Assembly (NCBI GenBank): GCA_963835555.1
Contig: CAWIGC010000018.1
Coordinates: 1 to 64,000, forward strand
From: Sulfopaludibacter sp963835555
GTDB lineage: Bacteria > Acidobacteriota > Terriglobia > Bryobacterales > Bryobacteraceae
DNA length: 64,000 nt
Direction of reading: 5' to 3'
How positions within the stretch are numbered: the first letter of the stretch is position 1; each line of letters starts with the position of its first letter. The notes below the pieces were generated by a model, which ran no database searches, was not told where the DNA came from, and saw only the letters and a list, made by a program, of their open reading frames with translations. The position numbers were made by a program, and so were the translations under genes. Below are positions 44,021-52,742 of this stretch, one piece after another.

Positions 44021-45173
44021 ATGCTGGCCCCCGAAGCCCCTATCCCCTGACGGGCGGCGGTGCTCTGCGAACGGCTTCGCTGCTCCAATACCTGGCCGGA
44101 AAGTATCTCGTCGATCTGATTGTGTTCCGGCAGCCGGGCGAACCCGATCCCCGGCAGGCCCTGCCGGCCGGACTGGTGCGACGTATTGTAGCGATCGATC
44201 TCCCCGCGAACGGGCGCGGCGTGGCCGCCGGGCCCTGCGCAACGCCGTGCGCCTCGCGCGTGCGGTGCCGCCGCTGGTGGACCGCTTTTCCGGCTTCGAA
44301 CGGGAGATTACGGCCGCGGTGGATGGCCGTCATTACCGGGTCGGAGTCATCGAGCATTTCTGGTGCGCGCCTTACGGCGGACTGATTTCGAAAGTCTGTG
44401 AGCGAACGATTCTGGATCTGCACAATATCGAGTCAGTGCTGCATCAGCGCTGCGCTGCAATCCGAGCGCCCTCCGGCCGGATTGGCGCACCGGGTGTTTG
44501 GTGACGCATCGCTCGAACTGGAACGGAAATGGTTGCCGCGTTTTTCGTCGGTGCTGGCCACATCGGCAACCGACGCGGAGTTGGCCCGGGGCATAGCGCC
44601 CACGGCGCGGGTGGTAGTGTATCCCAATGCCATCCCGCTGGTTCCCGTGCCGCAGCGAGAGAATGTCAGGCAATTGTGTTTTCCGGAAATATGGAATATC
44701 ACCCGAACCGGTCGGCAGTCCGCTATTTTCGGCGCGAGATCTGGCCCCGGCTGCGGGAACGCTGGCCGGACCTGGTGTGGCGCCTGGTGGGAAAAAACGC
44801 GGCAGCAGTACGGCCGTTCACAACAGGCGATCCGCGGATCGAGGTGTCCGGCGAAGTGAAGGACGCGGTGCGCGAACTGGCGCGCGCCCAGGTGGCGGTG
44901 GTGCCGCTTCTGGCCGGCAGCGGAACCCGGCTGAAAATTCTGGAAGCCTGGGCCGCCGGAATGCCCGTGGTCTCGACTACGGTAGGCGCGGAAGGTCTCC
45001 CGGCGCTGGATGGAGAGCAGATTTTACTGGCCGACGAGCCCGCGGCATTCGCCGAGGCGGTGTCGCGGTTGCTGGCGTGCAAAGAACTGCGGGACAGAGT
45101 GGGTAAAGCTGGCAGGCTATTGATGGAAAAAGAGTTTACATGGGAAATAGCTTGGCAGAATCTGGAGTTTTAA
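44021..45173 (+). CDS. GT4-like glycosyltransferase, frameshifted
   Basis: The start ATG at 44021 gives MLAPEAPYPLTGGGALRTAS, a typical GT-B N-terminal phrase, followed by LLQYLAGKYLVDLIVFRQPG. After frame changes near 44235, 44455 and 44670 come GLISKVCERTILDLHNIESV, LERKWLPRFSSVLATSATDA, VVVYPNAIPL and the donor domain VFSGNMEYHPNRSAVRYF ... VVPLLAGSGTRLKILEAWAA (E-x7-E-like), ending EKEFTWEIAWQNLEF. The family is the Wza-cluster type GT4 ('sugar transferase, PEP-CTERM/EpsH type' relatives look alike). Sugar specificity unknown. Confidence 0.72.
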
Positions 45174-45199
45174 CACAGCCCTGGGGCATTATGGTCCGC

Positions 45200-45205
45200 T
45201 ATACT
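45200..45205 (+). promoter_or_regulatory. TATACT 10 nt before a start codon
   Basis: tatact lies 10 bases before the ATG at 45216 in the 42-bp gap after the preceding gene. It could provide a short-leader internal promoter for the second half of the polysaccharide cluster. Confidence 0.35.
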
Positions 45206-45215
45206 GGTACGGTAA

Positions 45216-46373
45216 ATGCGTTTTGCCGTTGATGCTCACGCCATCGGCCGTCACCTCACGGGGAATGAAGTATACGTTCGGAGTCTTCTGAACGCGTTCG
45301 CCGCCCTGGACCAGGACTGCGAATTCGTCGCCTATGTCTCCGGCGATTCGGCGCGCGCCTCCGTCCCCGCGTCCGTGCGAACCCGTACCGTCGCCGCCAA
45401 TCCCTTCCTTCGCTTGGGTTTCGACCTCGCCCGCAAAGTGCGCGAGGATCGTCCGGACCTGCTCCACGTGCAATACACGGCGCCGGTGGGTTGCCGCGTT
45501 CCGGTGGTGGTCAGCGTTCACGACGTGAGTTTCCTGGAGCATCCCGAGTACTTCACCCGCGATCGCGCCTGGCAGTTGCAGTGGACCGTCCGGCGCACCG
45601 TCCGGCGCGCGGCAAAAATCCTGACCGGCAGCGAATTTTCCCGCAATGCCATTTTGAAGGTGTACGGCGATCTGGACGAAGATAAGGTCGTCGTGGTGCC
45701 CAATGCGGCGGCCTCGGAATTCCGGCCCATTTCGCGGGAAGCGGCCGCGGCAACCGTGCGGGAACGGTTCCGGATCGGTGCGCCGTTTGTTCTTTCGGTT
45801 GGCGATCTTCAGCCGCGCAAGAACCAGATCGGCCTGATCAAAGCCTTTGCCCGGCTGGTGCGGGCCTATCCGCAATTCAAGCAAAATCTGGTTCTGGTGG
45901 GCAAAGAGACCTGGTTCGCGGACCGTGTGCGCGAAGCGGCCCGAGAGTCCGGCGTCGGCGAGCGGATTCAGTTCTTCGGATTCGTGTCCGATAGCGACCT
46001 GCTGCAGCTCTACAACGCCTGCGACGTGTTCGTCTTCCCCTCTTTTTACGAAGGTTTCGGATTGCCTGCGCTGGAGGCCATGGCCTGCGGCCGCGCCGTG
46101 GTCTGTTCCAATACTTCGGCGTTGCCCGAGGTGGTGGACGGCGCCGCCATCCTGTTCGACCCCTACGCCCTGGATGAAATCGTGCGCGCCATGGCGGACC
46201 TGCTGCTGGATGCGGAATTGCGCACGCGCATGGAGCGGCTGGGCCTGCAGCGGGCCGCGCACTTCAGCTGGCAGAAGACGGCGGAGCGCACCCTGGAGGT
46301 GTTCCACGAAGTCGTGGAACAGACCTCGGCTGTACCCGTGAGCACTGCCCCGGCGTCCATAGTTCATCGATGA
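45216..46373 (+). CDS. GT4 family glycosyltransferase
   Basis: 385 residues, intact. The N-terminal acceptor domain starts MRFAVDAHAIGRHLTGNEVY; the inter-domain and donor region contains ILTGSEFSRNAILKVYG, VLSVGDLQPRKNQIGLIKAF, FFGFVSDSDLLQLYNACDVF and FPSFYEGFGLPALEAMACGR, with the E-x7-E pair. It resembles mannosyltransferase-type enzymes of polysaccharide clusters. The 3' end overlaps the DUF3108 gene (ATGA). Confidence 0.88.
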   Translation: MRFAVDAHAIGRHLTGNEVYVRSLLNAFAALDQDCEFVAYVSGDSARASVPASVRTRTVAANPFLRLGFDLARKVREDRPDLLHVQYTAPVGCRVPVVVSVHDVSFLEHPEYFTRDRAWQLQWTVRRTVRRAAKILTGSEFSRNAILKVYGDLDEDKVVVVPNAAASEFRPISREAAAATVRERFRIGAPFVLSVGDLQPRKNQIGLIKAFARLVRAYPQFKQNLVLVGKETWFADRVREAARESGVGERIQFFGFVSDSDLLQLYNACDVFVFPSFYEGFGLPALEAMACGRAVVCSNTSALPEVVDGAAILFDPYALDEIVRAMADLLLDAELRTRMERLGLQRAAHFSWQKTAERTLEVFHEVVEQTSAVPVSTAPASIVHR

Positions 46374-47086
46374 ATTATTTTCGGCCCTTTTTAACCATAA
46401 CTGTATTGACGCTGGCGGCCGGCGGAACTGCCTGGCCGCAGACCGGTTTCCCATGGCAGGGCGAATCCTTGAAATACACCATGAACTGGCAAAGCGGCCT
46501 CAGCGTGGGCGAAGGCACCCTGGTTGCGCGCAAAAGCGGCGATGGCTGGGATTTCGAAGCCGACGTCAACGCCGGGGTTCCGGGCTTTTCGGTAAGCGAC
46601 GCCATTCGCTCGTCGGCCACCCAGAACCTCTGCTCCGCGGTCTTGGAGCGCGACTTCACCCATGGCGCCAAAAAAACCCGCGAGCGGACCCTGTTCGACC
46701 AGAAGGCCGGAACCGCCGAGCGCACCACCCTGGTGCCGGACGGCGGCACCGTGCCGGGCCGGAGCAGTTTCGAAATCCCCGGCTGTGCGCGCGATGCTTT
46801 GACCTTTCTGTACTACGCCCGGGTGGAGTTGGGACAAGGCCGCATGGTCGCCCCGCAGTCCGTGTTTTTCGGCTCGGCCTACAACGTGAAAATGGATTAT
46901 ACCGGCCCGATGAACATCATGGTCAATAAGAAAGCGACCATCACGGATCACCTGGTGGTCACCGTGAAGGGGCCGAAGGCCGATTTCCATTTCGAAGTGT
47001 TCTTTGCGCGCGACCCGGCCCGCACGCCGCTCCAGGTCATCCTTCCCCTCAGCGTCGGGACTTTCACACTGGACCTGGTGCGCTGA
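46370..47086 (+). CDS. DUF3108 family exported protein
   Basis: 238 residues with a signal peptide (LTLAAGGTAWPQ). The mature protein matches DUF3108: GESLKYTMNWQSGLSVGEGT, a middle part with ALTFLYYARVELGQG, and a closing beta-rich part (DFHFEVFFARDPARTPLQVI). It is probably periplasmic or outer-membrane-associated, with a beta-clam fold; the role is unknown. It overlaps the upstream GT4 gene by 4 nt and is 2 bp from the next GT4 gene, so it belongs to the polysaccharide operon. Confidence 0.8.
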   Translation: MNYFRPFLTITVLTLAAGGTAWPQTGFPWQGESLKYTMNWQSGLSVGEGTLVARKSGDGWDFEADVNAGVPGFSVSDAIRSSATQNLCSAVLERDFTHGAKKTRERTLFDQKAGTAERTTLVPDGGTVPGRSSFEIPGCARDALTFLYYARVELGQGRMVAPQSVFFGSAYNVKMDYTGPMNIMVNKKATITDHLVVTVKGPKADFHFEVFFARDPARTPLQVILPLSVGTFTLDLVR

Positions 47087-47088
47087 AC

Positions 47089-48300
47089 ATGCGCGTGGCG
47101 TTTTTCTCGCCGCTGCCGCCGGCGCGCAGCGGGATCGCCGATTACTCCGAAGCCCTGATCGAATCCCTACGGCCGATGGTGGATCTGGAGGTGTTCTCTT
47201 CCGCCGGTCAGCCGTACGACCCGTCCCGCTTCGACATCGCGCTCTATCAGGTGGGCAACAACGGATTCCACGCTTTCGTCTACGAGACGGCGCTGCGCCA
47301 TCCCGGCGTGGTGGTGATGCACGAATCCAACCTGCACCACCTGATGGCCGACCTGACCATCAAGCGCGGCGATTGGGACGCCTACATTCGCGAGTGCGAA
47401 TACAACGGCGGCGCGGCGGCGCGCGAGTTCGCCGAGCGCGTGCGCAGGCTGGAAGTGGGGCCCGATTACGAAGGCGTGGCCATGACCCGGCGGCTGCTGG
47501 AGAGCGCCCGCGGCGTGATCGTACACAGCCGCTTCATGGAAGCCGAAATGCGCGCTGCCGGTTTCGCCGGTCCGGCGGCCGTGATCCCGCACGGCGCGTG
47601 GATTCCCGAAGCGGACCGCAACGGCTACCGCCACAAGCTGGGTCTGGATGAGGCCACGCCGCTGGTGGGCATCTTCGGCTTTCTCAAGCCTTACAAGCGG
47701 ATCGCCGAATCGCTGCGCGCCTTCCGCCGGCTGGTGCGCCTGGTGCCTCAAGCCAAAATGATTCTGGTGGGCGAGCCGCACCCGGAGTTTCCGATCGAGG
47801 CGCTGATCCGTTCCATGGGCCTCTCAGCCAATGTGCGCGTGCTGGGCTTCGCGCCTATCGAGGACTTCGTAGGCTATCTGGGCGCCTGCGACATCGTGCT
47901 CAATTTGCGCTTCCCCACGGTGGGGGAAAGTTCGGGCACGCTGCTGCGGTCGCTGGGACTGGGCAAAGCGGTGATGGTTTCCGGGATCGGATCGTTCGCC
48001 GAATTTCCGGACGATGTCTGCCTGAAGGTGCCGGTGGGCGCGGGCGAGGAAGACCTGATTTTCGAGTACCTGAACCTGCTGGTCTCGCGGCCGGATGTGG
48101 CGCAGGCCCTGGGCAAGCGGGCGCGGGACTACGTCGCCGAAGAGTGCAACTGGGGAACCGTGGCGCGGCAGTACGCCGGCTTTCTGAGTGCGGTGGCGGA
48201 GGGGCGGGAGTGGGCGCCCGCCGCACGCCGCGCCGCCAGAGGCAGCCGCCGCGCGGAGAAAGTCGAGATCCCGGCCGGATATCTGGAAGGCTGGGCCGTG
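47089..48300 (+). CDS. GT4 family glycosyltransferase, possibly fused to the following methyltransferase
   Basis: About 400 residues of a GT-B protein: FFSPLPPARSGIADYSEALI at the N-terminus, ARGVIVHSRFMEAEMRAAGF, VGIFGFLKPYKRIAESLRAF, ILVGEPHPEFPIEALIRSMG, LRFPTVGESSGTLLRSLGLG and EECNWGTVARQYAGFLS. A linker (EIPAGYLEGWAVNA) follows. The frame then runs to a stop at 48364-48366, but the sequence resumes family-like in another frame as SRVDIWKRTRRAWSKTLEMT, the lead-in to a methyltransferase. So the original could be one bifunctional protein or two abutting genes. Confidence 0.8.
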
Positions 48301-49054
48301 AACGCAAGAGTCGCGTGGATATCTGGAAACGCACCAGACGCGCCTGGTCGAAGACTCTGGAAATGACTCCCCCGGGCGGCCCGCAGGATCGCGTGCTGGA
48401 GATGGGCGCGTATCTGCAGATCACTCCGGCGCTGCGCACCACGCCTGGGGTATGGCGAAGTCCGCGGCTGTTACTACGGAAAGCTGGGACGGACCGATCA
48501 GCGCACCGTGACTTCCCGCGAAGGGGAAGAGTTCGCCTGCGACATCGATCATTTCGATGCCGAGAAAGATTGCTTTCCTTACCCCGCACGAGCATTTCTC
48601 CACGGTGCTGTGCTGCGAGTTGATCGAGCATCTGTTCGCAGACCCCATGCACCTGATGGCCGAGGTGAACCGCATTCTGAAGCCGGGCGGCCATCTGGTG
48701 CTGACCACGCCCAACGTGGCCGCTCTGCGCGGAATTTCGGCCATTCTGCTGGGCTATCATCCGGGCTTCTTTCACGCCTACATCAGGCCGGCGGAATCCG
48801 GGGAAGTGGATGCGCGGCATAATCGCGAGTACACGCCGCGCGAGATCCACAAACTGCTGGAAAATAGCGGCTTCGAAGTGGTGCGCCTGGAGACCGGCGA
48901 GTTTCGCGACGAACCGCATCCGGAGTTCGGCTGGGTGCTTCACCTGCTGGAGCGGTACCGCCTGGAAACCGACCTGCGCGGCGACGGCATCTACGCCTTG
49001 GGCCGTAAGACCGGCGCCGTGAAAGAACGCTACCCGGGGTGGCTGTACTCATGA
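48301..49054 (+). CDS. class I SAM-dependent methyltransferase, frameshifted
   Basis: Three frames join: RAWSKTLEMTPPGGPQDRVL ... EMGAYLQITPAL; then GEVRGCYYGKLGRTDQRTVT ... CDIDHFDAEKD; then FSTVLCCELIEHLFADPMHL, VNRILKPGGHLVLTTPNVAA, and a lipid/sugar-methyltransferase-like C-terminus. The SAM site is in RVLEMGAYLQ and the post-motif region is ELIEHL...LKPGGHL. Frame changes fall near 48445 and 48575. No start codon of its own is convincing (see the glycosyltransferase). The TGA overlaps the permease ATG (ATGA). It may methylate a sugar of the exported glycan, perhaps to stop chain growth. Confidence 0.72.
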
Positions 49055-50278
49055 GCGCGGCGTACCTCGATCCGCGAGTCACCCTGGACGCGGCCACGCG
49101 CGAGGTACGGGCGGAGTTCAGCATCCGCAACGAATCCGCCGGGACGTGGCGCCCGGCGGAGGGCTTCCGGCTGGGATATCAGCTCTTCGACGGCGACACC
49201 GGCACCCTGATTGTGGATGGCGCGCGCGTCGCCCCGGAGAGCGATGTGAAGCCCGGTGACGAGGCGCGGCTCATGTTGGATTTCGAAGTGCCAGGGGAGG
49301 ACGGCCGCTACCAGGTGCTGATCTCGCCCATGCGCGAAGGCGTCTGCTGGTATTACGAACAGGGCTGGCCGTTCCTGCTGGTAGAGGCGGAAACTCGCGG
49401 CGGGCAAGTGGCGCTCCGGCAGCGCGCGGCGACCACGGCGGCGGACCTGCGGCGCCGTCGCGAACTGCGCGCCGTGGGACGCGCGGTGGTCTATCCCTTC
49501 CGCACCATCTGGCGCAATCGCAGCCTGATCCGCGTGATGGTGCGGCGCGATATTCTGGGCCGGTATCGCGGCAGCTTCGGCGGATCGTTCTGGACCGTCA
49601 TCAATCCGCTGCTGCTGATGCTTACCTACTTCTTCGTGTTCGGGATGGTGCTGGGCCAGGAAGTACCCGGCGACCCCAGCCGCTTCGGTTTCGCGCTCTA
49701 TCTGCTGGCCGGAATGCTGCCGTGGCTGGCCTTTTCCGAAGGCGCCGCGCGCGCGCCCACCGTGATGCTGGAACATCGCAATTTCGTCAAGAAACTCGTG
49801 TTCGCGGTGGAGACCCTGCCCTTCAACCTGGTGGTATCGGGCCTGGTGAGCGAACTGTTTGCCGTGATCCTGTTCTGCTGCTTCCTTCTGCTGTCGCGGC
49901 ACGGCGTGCCGCTTGACGCTGCTGTGGCTGCCGGTGCTGCTGGTGCCGCAAATCCTGTTCACCGCCGGGGTGAGCTGGTTTCTGGCCGGGCTCGGCGCAT
50001 TCGTCCGCGACCTCGGGCAGATCATCGGTTTCCTGCTGACCATCTGGTTCTTCCTCACGCCGATCTGCTACCCCGAAGAGAAAATGCACGCCACGGCGGC
50101 GTTCCTTACCAAGAACCCGATATATGTTCTGGTGCGCGGCTACCGCTCGATTCTCCTGGAACACCACGCGCCGGCCTTCGGGCCTCTATGGAAGCTGTGG
50201 CTGCTCTCCGCCATCGTCTTCATCCTCGGACACGCCTGGTTCTACAAGTTGCGCAAGTCTTTCGCGGACATGATTTAG
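49051..50278 (+). CDS. ABC-2 type polysaccharide export permease with extra soluble N-terminal domain, one frameshift
   Basis: The C-terminal about 265 residues are an ABC-2 (Wzm-like) permease: a re-entrant amphipathic start (IRVMVRRDILGRYRGSFGGS), FWTVINPLLLMLTYFFVFGM and several helices, then WFFLTPICYPEEKMHATAAF and a C-terminal basic helix. It would export a lipid-linked glycan. The N-terminal about 115 residues are soluble and beta-rich (REVRAEFSIRNESAGTWRPA, then GFRLGYQLFDGDTGTLIVDG, and DGRYQVLISPMREGVCWYYE), resembling sandwich domains that bind glycans in export systems; ordinary Wzm permeases lack this. A frameshift at about 49905-49915 splits the membrane part. No ATPase gene (wzt) follows. 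Confidence 0.75.
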
Positions 50279-50381
50279 CGCCAACAGTGTTTGCTGGTGG
50301 GAAGGGCTGTTCTCGCCAGAAGCATCGAGGACGTGGACGGACCGGTTCTGTGATACCGTGAGGACGATCAATCTGAGTCAG

Positions 50382-50400
50382 AAGCCCGCGAATCGGGCTT
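50382..50400 (+). promoter_or_regulatory. hairpin immediately before the TIR gene ribosome binding site
   Basis: aagcccg and cgggctt with a 5-nt loop end at 50400, followed at once by taggagg and the ATG at 50412. The stem borders the Shine-Dalgarno site, so it could control translation or serve as the terminator of the upstream permease operon. Confidence 0.4.
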
Positions 50401-50411
50401 TAGGAGGCAAG

Positions 50412-51236
50412 ATGGCTGATCGTAGGGTGTTCATTAGTTACTGTCACGCGGACCGAAAGTGGCTGGAGCGCCTGCAGGTGCATCTTCGCCCCCTCATTCG
50501 GGATTCAATTGCCGATATCTGGGACGATACCCGCATCGCGGCAGGCGATACATGGCGGACCGAGATTCGAAAAGCGCTTGAGGCTGCATCGGTAGCTGTC
50601 CTCCTGATCAGCGCGGACTTTCTAGCCTCCGATTTCGTCCAATCGGAAGAGTTGCCGGTGCTGCTGAAAGCCGCCGAAGAGCGGGGCCTCCTTATCCTGC
50701 AAGTCATCGTCAGTCCCTCCCGCTTTGAACGAACACCGCTTGCACAGCTTCAGGCGGTGAACTCCCCTGCCGAACCGCTCATCAACATGAATGAATACCA
50801 GCGGGAACTCTTGCTGGAAACGGTGGCGGCGAGAATCGAATCGGTCGTCCAAGCTGCGGACATGCGGGCGCAAATCAATTCCGCGCACCACCGTATCGAC
50901 AGTCAGGCTTCTCAGATCGATACCCTGATCGCATATTTCATGTCCTCATCAATCTTCAGCCACCTCTGCGGGATCGCGCTGCTTCGCGAGTACATGTATC
51001 ATCACAATCCTGGCAACCAGCGCGAATTCTATTTCCTGCGAGATACAGGTCTGATAAAACCCAAGCCCGGCATTTCCTTCCTGGACTTCGGTGAGAGCCC
51101 GCCCTGGAATGTTGCGGCCGTGGCGGAGCCAACCCCCATCGGTTGGTTGTACGTAAAGCTGAGGCAACAAGACATTCCACGTAACATGCTGGACGACATC
51201 GGCAATCTACGTGTTGACCCGGCCACCCTAAAGTAA
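50412..51236 (+). CDS. TIR domain protein
   Basis: 274 residues. Residues 5-140 form a TIR domain: FISYCHADRKWLERLQVHLR (box 1), IWDDTRIAAGDTWRTEI, VAVLLISADFLASDFVQSEE (catalytic Glu at 79 or 80) and LLILQVIVSPSRF. Bacterial TIR domains are commonly NAD-consuming effectors in anti-phage systems. The C-terminal about 130 residues (coil then REFYFLRDTGLIKPKPGISF) belong to no family I recognise and may be a sensor or oligomerisation part. The ATG is chosen by the AGGAGG at -12. No companion defence gene is adjacent: upstream lies the export permease, downstream a convergent DUF5995 gene. Confidence 0.82.
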   Translation: MADRRVFISYCHADRKWLERLQVHLRPLIRDSIADIWDDTRIAAGDTWRTEIRKALEAASVAVLLISADFLASDFVQSEELPVLLKAAEERGLLILQVIVSPSRFERTPLAQLQAVNSPAEPLINMNEYQRELLLETVAARIESVVQAADMRAQINSAHHRIDSQASQIDTLIAYFMSSSIFSHLCGIALLREYMYHHNPGNQREFYFLRDTGLIKPKPGISFLDFGESPPWNVAAVAEPTPIGWLYVKLRQQDIPRNMLDDIGNLRVDPATLK

Positions 51237-51278
51237 GTCTTCACGCCGATCCAATCGACATCCTGCTTTCACGCATTC

Positions 51279-52022
51279 CTACACACCAGCCGCCTGCGCC
51301 ATGGGCACAGCGACCAGCAGCCCCTGCCCGGCAACTCCCGTAATCTCGTCCAGCCCCTTCAACCAGCGATCCCGTAATACCGGTACGCCGCGAAGGTCCC
51401 AAAGAACCCCGGCATTGGTCCACGCCGCCTCTCGTCCGGCCGCAATGTTCCATGCGCCGATCAGATCCTCCAGGTGCGACACCGGTGGAAGTGCATCGCC
51501 CAACAGACGGACCATCAGCTCTTGCTTTGTGAGGGCAATTAGCGAATCCAAAGTGCAGTTCACACTGGTGTAGTCCGCATGTTCCGGCGAGCCCTCCCGA
51601 GGGGCCGTCGCGGTAGCATCGCACGTGCCATCGATCGCCAGCGGGAGATCGTGGTTAATGTGGGCGTTGATTCCGGCCAGCGCAAACTGGATCCGCGCCA
51701 CGGCGGCATCGTCGCGGCGCGCCAACAGCGCCTGCCAGCACTTGGGTGTGCTGCCGCCAGAGAGCCAATTCCGCAGCGCCCCGAAGTACAGGTTGGCAAA
51801 CTGGACATCCAGTTCCGTCAGCCACGCCGGATTTCGAAAGCCGCCAGAGTCAACCCGAGCCGCCACCGCGGCCGTTACCTGAAGGTACAACCAGTTGAAC
51901 CATTTCAGACCGTCGCCATCGGGCAGAATTGTGTCCAGCGACCGCATGATGGCGAGTACGCCTGGAATGCTTTCGGCCGGGGTTTGAATCGCTGCGAGCA
52001 GCGCACCCTCATCAACTGACAT
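51279..52022 (-). CDS. DUF5995 family protein
   Basis: 247 residues, no signal peptide. The diagnostic stretch AGINAHINHDLPLAI lies in the middle, and conserved helices (FANLYFGALRNWL, WNIAAGREAAWTNAGVLW) flank it. DUF5995 proteins are all-helical and of unknown function; the two His and the Asp of the motif could bind a metal. The gene converges with the TIR gene with 42 bp between stops. Confidence 0.7.
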   Translation of the reverse strand: MSVDEGALLAAIQTPAESIPGVLAIMRSLDTILPDGDGLKWFNWLYLQVTAAVAARVDSGGFRNPAWLTELDVQFANLYFGALRNWLSGGSTPKCWQALLARRDDAAVARIQFALAGINAHINHDLPLAIDGTCDATATAPREGSPEHADYTSVNCTLDSLIALTKQELMVRLLGDALPPVSHLEDLIGAWNIAAGREAAWTNAGVLWDLRGVPVLRDRWLKGLDEITGVAGQGLLVAVPMAQAAGV

Positions 52023-52055
52023 AATTCGACTATTATACGCAGTCCGTCGAGCGCC

Positions 52056-52739
52056 CTACTCCACCCCGTGTTCCAGCAACTTCAAAGGGTCCAGCGCCTC
52101 GCCCTTCCACCATTTCTTTTCGGGCCCCAGTTTGTGTACTTCGAAGTGCAGGTGCGGCGCGCTGGGCTGGGCATTCCCGGTGCTTCCTACGTATCCCAGC
52201 ACGTCGCCTTGCCGCAACAGCGTGCCTTCGGCGAGCCCCGGCGCATACCGTTCCAGGTGCGCGTAGTAGTAGCAATAGGTCCGCGAGTTGTCAAACTGAT
52301 ACGCTGTGGTCCCGCCCAGCTTGCTGTGAAACAGCTTGACCACGTTGCCCTCCACGGCGGCGATCACGGGAGTGCCGCGGGGCGCCGGGATATCCAGCGC
52401 ATCGTGGCGGCGGCCATCGCGCCGGTCGTTGAAGTTATCGCTGAGCTGGCTGGCGGCGATGCCTTGTACCGGAATGATCGGGTGATCGGGAATGGACTCG
52501 GGAACCGAGCGCTCCGCTTCGCCCTGTGCCGGTTGCGGCATGACGGGCGGCGTGATGGGCTGCGGAGTAACGGGCGCCTGCGCGACCGGCGTCGGCGGAT
52601 TCGGAACCGCGGCAACAACCCGCTGTGCCTGCACCCCTGACGGCGTTCGCAACGCACCGGAAAACCAGAGCATTCCAGCCAGCACCGCCATTCCCGCTCC
52701 AAAACCAAAGGCAAATGCTGCGATCGTGCTTCCCCGCAT
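52056..52739 (-). CDS. M23 family metallopeptidase (peptidoglycan endopeptidase)
   Basis: 227 residues. One N-terminal membrane anchor (IAAFAFGFGAGMAVLAGMLW) is followed by a Pro/Gln-rich linker of about 60 residues, then an M23 domain with the zinc ligands in RRHDALDI (H-x3-D) and PHLHFEV (H-x-H). Such enzymes cut peptidoglycan cross-bridges. It starts 3 bp after the L,D-transpeptidase stop, so both cell-wall enzymes are co-transcribed. Confidence 0.88.
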   Translation of the reverse strand: MRGSTIAAFAFGFGAGMAVLAGMLWFSGALRTPSGVQAQRVVAAVPNPPTPVAQAPVTPQPITPPVMPQPAQGEAERSVPESIPDHPIIPVQGIAASQLSDNFNDRRDGRRHDALDIPAPRGTPVIAAVEGNVVKLFHSKLGGTTAYQFDNSRTYCYYYAHLERYAPGLAEGTLLRQGDVLGYVGSTGNAQPSAPHLHFEVHKLGPEKKWWKGEALDPLKLLEHGVE

Positions 52740-52742
52740 GGC

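Noticed and set aside
50412..52022. A Thoeris-type or other known TIR defence operon
   Set aside because: No ThsA-like, SIR2, cyclase or helicase gene is adjacent; the neighbours are an export permease and a convergent DUF5995 gene.
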